From the NCBI GenBank assembly GCA_024639225.1, contig JAHEIS010000008.1:1-38473 (forward strand): 38,473 nt of DNA, given 5' to 3'. The notes under the pieces were generated by a model. That model was not told the DNA's origin. It made no database searches and was given only the letters and a program-made list of their open reading frames with translations. Both the position numbers and the translations under genes were made by a program. Shown piece after piece: positions 7,757 through 14,528 of the stretch. The stretch comes from Actinomycetes bacterium. Its GTDB lineage: Bacteria; Actinomycetota; Thermoleophilia; Miltoncostaeales; Miltoncostaeaceae. Each line of letters opens with the position of its first letter. The first letter of the stretch is position 1.

Positions 7757-9247
7757 TCAGCTGACCTCTTCGACCACGACGACCTCGAGGGGCGATGGTG
7801 CGCTGGGGGAGATCACACCGTCAACCAGGGTCTCGAGCTCCGGCCAGTCGAAGAAGCTGGGCCAGCCACCGCCCTGGTCCTCATCGTTCTCCTCGATGCG
7901 GACTTCATCACAGATGACGGGGCCGCTCACGTGGAAGTCCTGACGGATGAGGCAGTGCTCGGTTGCGTAGACGACCCCTTGGAAGGCCGCTGGGCGTAGG
8001 GGCTCTGCGCCTCCCTGATCGTACTCCGACCAGCCACCCGACAAGAGGATCAGCATGTTGGTCTCGGGATCCCAGTTCGTCATGTCGTTGAAACAGTTTC
8101 GTGATCCGTTGCCGCCGGCGCAGACCAGCTCATCGAACTCAACATCGCCCGTGAGATAGATGATCCCGCGGCCCTGGTAGTTCACGAGCTGACCATCGTC
8201 ATCGAAGCGAACGTCGCCGTCGATGTAGATCGTGCCGCCGACGGTGAGCACACCCGTGCTGTGGTTCCAGCTGATCTCGCCAACCTTGTCTCCGCTCTCC
8301 CAGACCTGGCAGGTGTAGCTGGAGAAGCGCGGGGTCATCTCCGCGCTGGCGGTGCGGCTGCCGTCGCGGAAGCCGTTGTTGTCGAAGCCTCCGGGGAATG
8401 AGCCCACCGTGCAGTTCTGGTTGGGACCCGGCTTGGCGTTGACGTACCAGTGATCGAGGTCGACGACAGGCTTCTCGATCACGCCGATGTCGGTACCGGA
8501 CTGGTGGGCCCAGACGTTGTCGGTCTGGTCACAGGGTCGGTGCGGCGCGTTGGTGCCCTTGCGGCACCGGTCACCAATGTCAAAGCGATCAAGCGGGTCA
8601 CCCCCGGTGCCCACGAATTCGTCCGGTCCGGCGAAGAGATCGTCGCCGACCCGGACCCACGTGTAGGCGTCGGGATCATCGCGACGGGCGATCTTGCCGC
8701 GGTTCTCGAGGCAGATGTCCCCCCGGGATGTCACCGAGCCGTAGAGCGTGATCGTGTCGATCACCAGGCAGCGCGTCGGGTGATCGTGGTAGACGCGATC
8801 CCACTCGTTGGCTCTGCTCGTCGTGCCCGGGACGACCTCGGCCCGCGTCACGACGGTCCGCGTGAGATCGGATGCGGATGGGCCCGTGGGATTGTCCACC
8901 GTGCCCGTAGACGTGATCGTCCAGACGGGCGGAGTTGCCGTGCGGTCGAGCGTCGCGGAGTAGCTGACGTTGCCGCCCTCGCGGGCGATCACGCCGGAGT
9001 TGGGCACGAGGTTGCGGTCAAGCGGGTTCCATGCGGAGCGGATAATCGCCAAGGCTTCGGCGCTGCCGCTCTCGGCGAGCGCGAAGGCGGTATTGCCCGA
9101 GTCCGACAGCTCCGCCGACCGGCCGTTGCCGGTCGCCAGCACGATCAGGCTCGTGGCGATGATGATGAGGATACTGAGCACGATGAGGGCGGTCGGCAGG
9201 GCAATGCCACGCTCATCGCGCAGCAACCGTCGGATGTTCCTGGTCAT
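7757..9247 (-). CDS. PilX-like large minor pilin / pilus tip protein
   Basis: 496 residues from the ATG at 9247, which overlaps the stop of the upstream minor pilin (ATGA). The N-terminus DERGIALPTALIVLSILIII looks like a PilX-type class III signal: basic leader, Gly14 before a hydrophobic helix, and ALAESGSAEAL just after it, a sequence common in PilX/PulK-like proteins. Mature position 5 is Thr, not the usual Glu. The rest is a large head of about 440 residues rich in Asp, Gly and Cys, with many short beta-strand-like segments (GTIYIDGDVRF, GRGIIYLTGDVEF, FHVSGPVICDEVRI), resembling a right-handed beta-solenoid. Such heads cap pili and may mediate adhesion or priming. Export as a pilin is well supported; the head's role is inference. 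Confidence 0.75.
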   Translation of the reverse strand: MTRNIRRLLRDERGIALPTALIVLSILIIIATSLIVLATGNGRSAELSDSGNTAFALAESGSAEALAIIRSAWNPLDRNLVPNSGVIAREGGNVSYSATLDRTATPPVWTITSTGTVDNPTGPSASDLTRTVVTRAEVVPGTTSRANEWDRVYHDHPTRCLVIDTITLYGSVTSRGDICLENRGKIARRDDPDAYTWVRVGDDLFAGPDEFVGTGGDPLDRFDIGDRCRKGTNAPHRPCDQTDNVWAHQSGTDIGVIEKPVVDLDHWYVNAKPGPNQNCTVGSFPGGFDNNGFRDGSRTASAEMTPRFSSYTCQVWESGDKVGEISWNHSTGVLTVGGTIYIDGDVRFDDDGQLVNYQGRGIIYLTGDVEFDELVCAGGNGSRNCFNDMTNWDPETNMLILLSGGWSEYDQGGAEPLRPAAFQGVVYATEHCLIRQDFHVSGPVICDEVRIEENDEDQGGGWPSFFDWPELETLVDGVISPSAPSPLEVVVVEEVS

Positions 9248-9801
9248 GTCGTCGGCCTTGCGTTGCGCAGCACGATCTCGTCCTGGAGGTGCCACTCGGT
9301 TTCTGACTCCCCGACGCGGGGGTTGACTTTGAGATCAACTTCGAGCGCGCCATAGGAGGAGCCCGTGGGCGCGGAGTAGCGGAACGTGGTGCCGCCCTCG
9401 ACGATGTCCCGGGCGACGGTGAGCCCCTCGCGGCGGAGCTCCCAGGCACCACCGCCGATGGACACGGCGGTCCAGGTGACACTGGTCTCCGGGGCGGGGC
9501 AGTTGGCCGGAAGCGTCAGGGTGACGCTCGCGCTCAGGGACGCGGCGGCCGGGGTTGCCGCGCTCGCGCAGTGCACCTCGCGGCGGAGCTTGTCGACGGC
9601 GAGCCGGGCTTCTTGCTGGGCGGCGACGCGCTGGCTGGCGTAGGCCTGGGCGCGGATGCCGGCCACGAAGATGGTGATCACCGATCCGAGCACGATTCCG
9701 AGGATCGACATCGCGACGACGAGCTCGGTCAGGGTGAAGCCGTCCGCCCGTGCCCAGCGGCTCTTCTCGCGCAACAGCGCACTGCGGAGTGATCGGATCA
9801 T
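9244..9801 (-). CDS. PilW/PilV-like minor pilin
   Basis: 185 residues. A basic leader of 21 residues ends in Gly21, then FTLTELVVAMSILGIVLGSV with Glu at mature position 5, so PilD should process it. The helix is followed by a helical segment (QRVAAQQEARLAVDKLRREV) and a beta-rich head with two Cys (VHCAS, ANCPA). In the minor-pilin sets of Gram-negative and actinobacterial pili such PilW/PilJ-type proteins form a tip complex that primes fibre assembly. It lies 4 bases after the transglycosylase gene and overlaps the next minor pilin by 4 bases, so the three should be expressed together. Confidence 0.82.
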   Translation of the reverse strand: MIRSLRSALLREKSRWARADGFTLTELVVAMSILGIVLGSVITIFVAGIRAQAYASQRVAAQQEARLAVDKLRREVHCASAATPAAASLSASVTLTLPANCPAPETSVTWTAVSIGGGAWELRREGLTVARDIVEGGTTFRYSAPTGSSYGALEVDLKVNPRVGESETEWHLQDEIVLRNARPTT

Positions 9802-9805
9802 CTGC

Positions 9806-11287
9806 TCAGGACCCCCGGACGAACGTCATGGCTTCATCGGGGTCATCGACAATTTCGAAGACGGGTTGAGCGACGGTGGCCGGGCGGGAGACCCGGGGGG
9901 TCGCGACAGAGGCCGCGACGCGACCCGATCCCACGACGAGCTCGGGGCTGCCGACGCGCACGCCGAAGTGCAGGTGGGGAGCTCCGCCGGGCCACGGGGA
10001 GATCGTGGCGATCGTCTGGCCCGCCTTGACCTGCTGGCCGGAGAACACGACGACGTCGCTCACGTGGGCGTAGAAATAGGTGTCGGCGGTGCCGGCCAGC
10101 GTGATCGAGTAGCCGTAGATCTTCTTGCCGGAGGCCGTGACGCGCGTGCCGTCGGCCGCGTCTTGCCCGCTCACCCGGGTGATGACGCCGTCCTCGGTCG
10201 CGACGATCGGCGTACCCGGGGCCGCGGCGATGTCCACGGCGTTGCGGGACTGCCAGTCGGCTTGGTTGTGGGTGCCGTGGCCGGGTCGCCCGATCAGGGT
10301 CATCGGCGCGCCCGCGGGCAGTAGGACCGGCGCCACGCGACCACCGGGCGCCGTGCTGATCACCGGTGCGGAAAGGGGGCGCCAGAAGGTGGTCGCGCCC
10401 GATTCCTGTTCGAGGCCGGCCAGCTGGGACATCGTCTCCTGCAACTCACCGCGGGCCTTGGCCAGCTCGGCGCGCGTTTCCTTCTCCCGCTCGTCCAACT
10501 CGGAGATGCTCGACTCGGTCGCGGCGAACTCCGATGTGCTGATCGTCGCGTCACCGGCCGAGCGGGCCTGTGCCGTCCTGGCAGCGCGCAGGCCGGCCGC
10601 TTCGTCCTTGATCTCGGCGATGCGGGCCCGGGCCTCACGCATCTCCTTCGTCGTGGCGATGCGCCGCTGGGGCAGGTCGTCGACCTGGACCAGGGGGCCC
10701 GTCGGCGTCGTGGTCGGAACCGGGATGTCCAGGCTCTGACCGCCGGTCGACCCGAGGCGCTGGGCCAGCTCGATGACGTCGTTCACGTACCACTCGGCGT
10801 GGTTGTAGGCGAAAATCGCCCGCCGCAGATCGGTCTGGCCACCGGTGGCGGCCAGGTAGCGCGCCGCGGCGTAGACCGCGTCCTGCGGGTCCCACGGGTC
10901 GGCGATTCCGTCGCCGTCGGCGTCGACGCCCCAGCGATCCCAGGTGGAGGGGATGAACTGCATCCACCCGACGGCGCCGGCGGAGCTCGGCCCCATGTTG
11001 GTGCCGTAGTTGGTCTCGACTCGGTTGATCGCGCCGAGGATCTGCCACGGAATGCCATAGGCCGCACCCGCCTCCACCCAGAGGGCCCGGAGCTCCGGGC
11101 CGCTGAGGACGGGGTACTGGGCCGGGGGCGTCGAGAGCCCACGTTCGGGGTAGGCCAGCGAGCCGGGGCTGTTGGGGACGGTGTGACTCGGCAGCGGTTC
11201 CTGCCCGCTGGCCATCGTGGCGACACCGAGGGACGCGCCGACCGCCGCGGTGGCGGCGAACAGGCGTAGGCGGGCGCAACGGGTCAC
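9806..11287 (-). CDS. Secreted lytic transglycosylase fused to a LytM/M23-like domain
   Basis: 493 residues. A signal peptide (1-28, ending MASG) is followed by a transglycosylase domain (about 62-180) with INRVETNYG (putative catalytic Glu91) and GAVGWMQFIPSTWDRWG, a coiled coil (about 213-296), and a C-terminal LytM/M23 domain (about 318-450). In that domain the usual first zinc ligand of the HxGxD motif is replaced: the sequence is SRNAVDIAA with Arg at the His position, while the Asp, YAH and HLHFG are kept. The M23 part may therefore bind glycan or act as an activator rather than cut. Placed inside the pilus operon (GTGA overlap with pilT2), it probably opens or remodels peptidoglycan for pilus passage. 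That role is inference. Confidence 0.88.
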   Translation of the reverse strand: MTRCARLRLFAATAAVGASLGVATMASGQEPLPSHTVPNSPGSLAYPERGLSTPPAQYPVLSGPELRALWVEAGAAYGIPWQILGAINRVETNYGTNMGPSSAGAVGWMQFIPSTWDRWGVDADGDGIADPWDPQDAVYAAARYLAATGGQTDLRRAIFAYNHAEWYVNDVIELAQRLGSTGGQSLDIPVPTTTPTGPLVQVDDLPQRRIATTKEMREARARIAEIKDEAAGLRAARTAQARSAGDATISTSEFAATESSISELDEREKETRAELAKARGELQETMSQLAGLEQESGATTFWRPLSAPVISTAPGGRVAPVLLPAGAPMTLIGRPGHGTHNQADWQSRNAVDIAAAPGTPIVATEDGVITRVSGQDAADGTRVTASGKKIYGYSITLAGTADTYFYAHVSDVVVFSGQQVKAGQTIATISPWPGGAPHLHFGVRVGSPELVVGSGRVAASVATPRVSRPATVAQPVFEIVDDPDEAMTFVRGS

Positions 11288-12453
11288 GTGGCGTCGCCCG
11301 GAGAGTCGGAAACGGTCCGCAGGCCACGCGTGCGGGTCGAGTCGGCCGCTTCGAGGAGTGTCTCGGCACGGTCCTCGCGCTGCGCCTCCTTGAGCTTCAG
11401 GCCGAAGTCGTGGGGAGCGGTCGCGGCCGTGAAGGCCGTGGATTCCTCGATCGAACCGTCGCGGACGAGGTTCACCAGGTGCTGGTCGAATGACTGCATG
11501 CCGTGGATTCCGCCGTCGGCCATCGCCTCGGTGACGGCCTCCTCCGACATGTCCGGGCGCACCAGCAGGTCCGAGATCCGCGGGGTGTTGATCAGGAGCT
11601 CGACCGCGGCCACACGGCCGCCACCGATCTTGGGAACCAGTCGCTGGGAGACCACCGCCTGCAACGAGGCGACGAACATCTGCCGCATCAGGTCCCTCTC
11701 GGCCTCCGGGAAGAACTCGATCAGGCGGGTGATGCTCTCGGCGGCGCTGTTGGTGTGGACGGTGCTCAGAACGAGGTGACCGGTGTCCGCGGCGCGGATC
11801 GCCGTGGAGACGGCCTCGGGCTCACGCAGCTCGCCCACGAGGATCACGTCCGGGTCCTGGCGGAGCGCACGGCGCAGCGCCTCGGTGAACGACGGCGTGT
11901 CGCTGCCGATCTCGCGCTGGGACACGACCGCCTGGTCGTCAGAGTGGACGTACTCGATGGGGTCCTCGATCGTGATGATGTGCTCGCGGCGCGTCGCGTT
12001 GATCCGGCCGACGATGGCCGACAGGGTCGTGGACTTACCCGAACCGGTGGCACCGGACACGAGCACCAGGCCCCGCTGCAGGTCGGAGAGCTTGCCGACC
12101 GCGTCGGGCAGGCCGAGCTCGTCCACGGTCGGGATGGCGTCCGCGAGGCGGCGCATGACCATCGAGAGCTCGCCGCGCTGGCGGAACACGCTGATGCGGA
12201 ACCGGCCGACGCCGGGGGAGTGGTAGCTGCACTCGGTCTCCTGCCCGCGCGCGACCCGGTCGCGCAGGTCGGCGGGGATCACCCGCTCGATGTAGCGGGC
12301 CATGGCGGCGTCGCCGACGGCAGCCTCATCGAGGACCTCCATCGTGCCGTCAATCCGGCCGAAGGGCCGCGCACCGTACTTGATGTGCAGGTCCGAGCCC
12401 GCTCGCTGCTCGAGGCGCGCGAGGAGTTCATCGATCTCAGGGGTGCCGTCCAT
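11284..12453 (-). CDS. pilT2: PilT-family retraction ATPase (copy 2)
   Basis: 389 residues from the ATG at 12453, chosen because the downstream sequence IDELLARLEQRAGSDLHIKYG aligns with PilT starts while the frame upstream has no protein-like character. Walker A GATGSGKST (134-142), Asp box IITIEDPIEY (159-168), Walker B DVILVGELRE (202-211) and His box TGHLVLSTVHTN (224-235) are present. The acidic pair after Walker B is RE rather than the RD of most PilT, a conservative change. The C-terminal 50 residues are charged and unlike copy 1. Having two PilT-type motors resembles the PilT/PilU arrangement. It leads the operon pilT2 - transglycosylase - minor pilins - pilD - pilB and overlaps the next start as GTGA. 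Confidence 0.9.
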   Translation of the reverse strand: MDGTPEIDELLARLEQRAGSDLHIKYGARPFGRIDGTMEVLDEAAVGDAAMARYIERVIPADLRDRVARGQETECSYHSPGVGRFRISVFRQRGELSMVMRRLADAIPTVDELGLPDAVGKLSDLQRGLVLVSGATGSGKSTTLSAIVGRINATRREHIITIEDPIEYVHSDDQAVVSQREIGSDTPSFTEALRRALRQDPDVILVGELREPEAVSTAIRAADTGHLVLSTVHTNSAAESITRLIEFFPEAERDLMRQMFVASLQAVVSQRLVPKIGGGRVAAVELLINTPRISDLLVRPDMSEEAVTEAMADGGIHGMQSFDQHLVNLVRDGSIEESTAFTAATAPHDFGLKLKEAQREDRAETLLEAADSTRTRGLRTVSDSPGDAT

Positions 12454-12467
12454 GGCGGGTGAGTACG

Positions 12468-12474
12468 TCCTTGT
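12468..12474 (-). promoter_or_regulatory. ACAAGGA motif in the pilT2 leader (possible CsrA site)
   Basis: On the minus strand ACAAGGA, followed by CGU, lies 14 bases before the pilT2 ATG. It is a perfect match to the ACARGGA core of CsrA targets and also the only Shine-Dalgarno-like stretch there, although its spacing to the ATG is long. The same seven bases occur in the pilin leader at 3414. Confidence 0.35.
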
Positions 12475-12547
12475 CGCGGTGCTGTGGAGGGACTGTTCTG
12501 ATGCCGCGGCGGAGATGCGGCGCCGCCTCGCTCCGGCACCCCGGGCG

Positions 12548-12649
12548 TCAGTGCCGCGGGTCGGGAGAGTGGGACAACGCCATGCCGATGGCACTCATTG
12601 ATTCGACGATGAGGCCCTCGTCCTTGAGGCGGCGCGAGAATCTGCCCAT
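12548..12649 (-). CDS. Possible 33-residue small protein upstream of pilT2
   Basis: ATG at 12649 to TGA at 12548 gives 33 residues beginning MGRFSRRLKDEGLIVES. About 85% of codons end in G or C and the composition is protein-like, with a basic, potentially amphipathic start. No good Shine-Dalgarno precedes the ATG, and the frame is open further upstream to a stop near 12690. It ends 94 bases before pilT2 in the same direction, so it could be a leader peptide, a small independent protein or a gene remnant. No family recognised. Confidence 0.28.
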   Translation of the reverse strand: MGRFSRRLKDEGLIVESMSAIGMALSHSPDPRH

Positions 12650-12756
12650 TCGGACCCGGTCAGAAGAACGTGCGTCGGTGCGGGCATCGCGTTATTGTCC
12701 GCCATCGGCCGGGAGTCCTCCGGCACGAACACTCCGGAGACGCCCAAGGTGCGCCC

Positions 12757-13146
12757 GTGCAATTGTTGATCAGCGCCGATCCCGCTGAATTGTCGGCGGT
12801 GCGCGCCCGTATCCGGGCGCTGGCGGTCGAGAGCGGCTTCAGCGACCGGGCCGGTGATCTTGCGCTGGCGATGGACGAACTCGTCGCCAACGCCCAGGAG
12901 CACGGCGAGCCCCCGATCGAGATCACCGCATGGGTGGATGGACGCCTGATCGTCGAGGTCAAAGACCACGGCGAAGGCTTCGACCACCGGCGGGTCTGGG
13001 AATCACACCCCCCGGATCCCAACGGCCGGCGGGGACGCGGCCTGTGGATCGTGCGTCAGCTGGTCGACGTGGTGTCGGTGCGCAGCGAGGACGGGTGTTC
13101 GATCGTCCGGGTCGAGGTCACCGAAGACCCCGGCATCGGCGCCTAG
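12757..13146 (+). CDS. RsbW/SpoIIAB-type anti-sigma serine kinase (HATPase_c)
   Basis: 129 residues from the GTG at 12757, which has AAGG seven bases upstream (within 12746-12750). It is a stand-alone GHKL ATPase: N box AMDELVANAQEHG, G1 box KDHGEGFDH, and G2 region GRRGRGLWIVRQLVD are all present, with no phosphoacceptor or sensor domain. This matches the single-domain kinases that bind a sigma factor or phosphorylate an anti-sigma antagonist in partner-switching networks. Neither a sigma factor nor an STAS antagonist lies in the window, so the partner is elsewhere. A TATTGT -10-like element lies at 12693-12698. Cytoplasmic. It is convergent with csrA. Confidence 0.85.
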   Translation: MQLLISADPAELSAVRARIRALAVESGFSDRAGDLALAMDELVANAQEHGEPPIEITAWVDGRLIVEVKDHGEGFDHRRVWESHPPDPNGRRGRGLWIVRQLVDVVSVRSEDGCSIVRVEVTEDPGIGA

Positions 13147-13318
13147 TCAGGCCTCCCACCACCGGTGGTCGTTCTGACCGGTTGAACCGCGCGAATTGCC
13201 CAGCGCTGAGCCGCGAGAATCGCGGCGGGGCCAGGAGGCGGGGAGGGAGCCGTGCGGGAGGCACGGACCCAACCGATGACGCCGCCCAGGCGCGATCCGC
13301 AGCGCGAACGGGCCGTGA

Positions 13319-13522
13319 CTACTCGGTGGCCTCGCGAGCCGTACCGGCGGCTTCGAGGTTCTCCGCCTGGATCTCGAGGAAGACCTCTTTGCGGAAGACG
13401 GGCACGTCGCGCGGTGCCTTGATGCCGATCCGCACCTTCTCCCCGAGCACGGACAGGATCGAGACCTCGATGTCGTCACCGATCATGATGCTCTGGTTCG
13501 CTTTTCGGGTGAGCACCAACAT
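13319..13522 (-). CDS. csrA: CsrA carbon-storage / translational regulator
   Basis: 67 residues. The first ATG (13528) abuts the GGAGG with no spacing, so the second ATG at 13522, six bases after GGAGG, is the start. The protein begins [20 protein letters not shown] and keeps the RNA-binding residues Leu4 and Arg44 (in PVFRKEV), plus VRIGIKAP. CsrA dimers bind GGA-containing leaders and usually block ribosome access. In many bacteria csrA sits with flagellar genes and fliW; none is present here, and its neighbours suggest the pilus regulon instead. It is divergent from rpoZ with a shared -10 element. Confidence 0.96.
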   Translation of the reverse strand: MLVLTRKANQSIMIGDDIEVSILSVLGEKVRIGIKAPRDVPVFRKEVFLEIQAENLEAAGTAREATE

Positions 13523-13528
13523 CAGCAT

Positions 13529-13533
13529 CCTCC
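13529..13533 (-). promoter_or_regulatory. csrA ribosome-binding site deciding the start
   Basis: GGAGG on the minus strand, six bases before the ATG at 13522 and directly against the in-frame ATG at 13528. The spacing selects the downstream ATG, giving the standard MLVLTRK N-terminus. Confidence 0.8.
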
Positions 13534-13579
13534 GTGCGCGGGATCCCGTGGGAAGACAGGGTGGCCGGGTGCGCGGTCG

Positions 13580-13586
13580 ATAGTAT
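13580..13586. promoter_or_regulatory. Shared -10 element for divergent csrA and rpoZ promoters
   Basis: The heptamer ATAGTAT reads TAGTAT on the plus strand (13581-13586, towards rpoZ) and TACTAT on the minus strand (13585-13580, towards csrA). Expected leaders are about 37 bases for rpoZ and about 50 for csrA. No convincing -35 hexamer was found on either side. Sharing a near-palindromic -10 would make the two promoters compete for polymerase. Confidence 0.45.
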
Positions 13587-13629
13587 GTTCGTTGGCCCAA
13601 ATCACTTCCATGAACGACCGGGGGGTCGG

Positions 13630-14121
13630 ATGCTATACGGACGGCGTCTGGACGACGCACTGGACCACGTCGATGACTCGCGCTACGCGCTTGTTCACGC
13701 GGTGAGCAAGAGAGCACGCCAGATCACGCTGTGGTTGACCGCGGATCCCGCGGAACTGCGCGCCGAAGCCGCGCCGCCACCGGCGCCGGGCGAGCTGTCC
13801 ACGCGTGACCCGGTGTCACTCGCGGAACAGGAGATCCTCCAGGACGAGGTGCGGGTCCTGTGGAACCCCGAGGGCATCGATGAGGTCGAGCAGGAGCTGC
13901 TCGACGCCACCGGCGACCCGCTGCTCGCCGAAGGGATCAGTGACGAGGAGGAGGATCTCGCCGCCATCGATCTCGACAGCGACGTGACCCCCGCTCTCGC
14001 CCAGGCGCTCGACGGCGACGAGGCGGAGCCGGGAGCCGACGCGCCCGAGGCGGTCAGCGAGGACGTACTCGAAGAGGCGACCGATGACGATTCCGAGGAC
14101 GGCGACTCCGACAGCGAGTAG
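13630..14121 (+). CDS. rpoZ: RNA polymerase omega subunit with long acidic C-terminal extension
   Basis: 163 residues from the ATG at 13630; upstream ATGs in frame would overlap the -10 element. Residues 1-35 ([28 protein letters not shown]) carry the omega signature SRYALV...KRARQI, and a later segment [17 protein letters not shown] corresponds to the KPTVIALREI helix. Omega wraps the C-terminal tail of beta-prime and aids polymerase assembly. Normal omega is about 70-110 residues; here a further 70 or more residues, nearly all Asp, Glu, Ala and Ser, follow. Such an acidic tail could contact regulators or mimic nucleic acid, but that is speculation. It is away from its frequent partners gmk and coaBC. 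Confidence 0.78.
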   Translation: MLYGRRLDDALDHVDDSRYALVHAVSKRARQITLWLTADPAELRAEAAPPPAPGELSTRDPVSLAEQEILQDEVRVLWNPEGIDEVEQELLDATGDPLLAEGISDEEEDLAAIDLDSDVTPALAQALDGDEAEPGADAPEAVSEDVLEEATDDDSEDGDSDSE

Positions 14122-14191
14122 ACATCGCGCGACAGCGGGCCGCGCGGTCGGCCCGGAGCGTCGTCCACTCGCACGGCGAACACATGTTCGC

Positions 14192-14197
14192 TACTGT
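14192..14197 (+). promoter_or_regulatory. -10 element (TACTGT) just before the gene at 14206
   Basis: TACTGT ends 8 bases before the GTG at 14206, and no Shine-Dalgarno fits between them. Transcription would begin at or next to the start codon, giving a leaderless mRNA. Confidence 0.4.
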
Positions 14198-14205
14198 GGG
14201 CGGCC

Positions 14206-14469
14206 GTGTCGCTCCCGGAACTCCTCAACTTCTGCCGCGTCAACCTCGGTGAGACGGAGGCGGAGCGGCTGATCGGCTGGCTCGCCTGGCGCACGGGCAG
14301 GGCGTCGGCGCTCGCCGGCTCGGGCGATCCCCTCACGCGGCTGGAACACGTACTGACCCACTGGCTCGACGACGGTCACCGCCGGGCCCTGCTCGCCTGG
14401 CTGATCCGTCGGCGCGACGCCGGAGCCCCGATGGTCCCGGGCCAACCCGCCGGACGGACGCCGCGATGA
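14206..14469 (+). CDS. Small helical protein of unknown function
   Basis: 87 residues starting at a GTG with a TACTGT -10 element 8 bases upstream. The sequence is predicted mostly helical (LPELLNFCRVNLGETEAERLIGWLAWRTG; LTRLEHVLTHWLDDGHRRALLAWLIRR), soluble, with one Cys, and ends in a short basic tail. Codon use matches the neighbouring genes, and the amphipathic helices support it as real. I recognise no family. It lies 59 bases before another unknown gene on the same strand. Confidence 0.55.
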   Translation: MSLPELLNFCRVNLGETEAERLIGWLAWRTGRASALAGSGDPLTRLEHVLTHWLDDGHRRALLAWLIRRRDAGAPMVPGQPAGRTPR

Positions 14470-14516
14470 CCGAGGGGGTCGGACACCGGGCCTGAGCCGT
14501 GGCTCCCGACGCTCGC

Positions 14517-14522
14517 TACCGT
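14517..14522 (+). promoter_or_regulatory. -10 element (TACCGT) before the gene at 14529
   Basis: TACCGT ends exactly 6 bases before the ATG at 14529, the spacing expected if transcription starts on the A of the ATG. A GGAG lies between them, so a very short leader is the alternative. Confidence 0.4.
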
Positions 14523-14528
14523 GGAGCG

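Noticed and set aside
13158-13189. ACCACCGGTGGT palindrome and CGGTTGAACCG repeat between the anti-sigma kinase and csrA as operators
   Set aside because: Convergent intergenic site, no known binding site matched, and no loop for a terminator hairpin. Not enough to claim.
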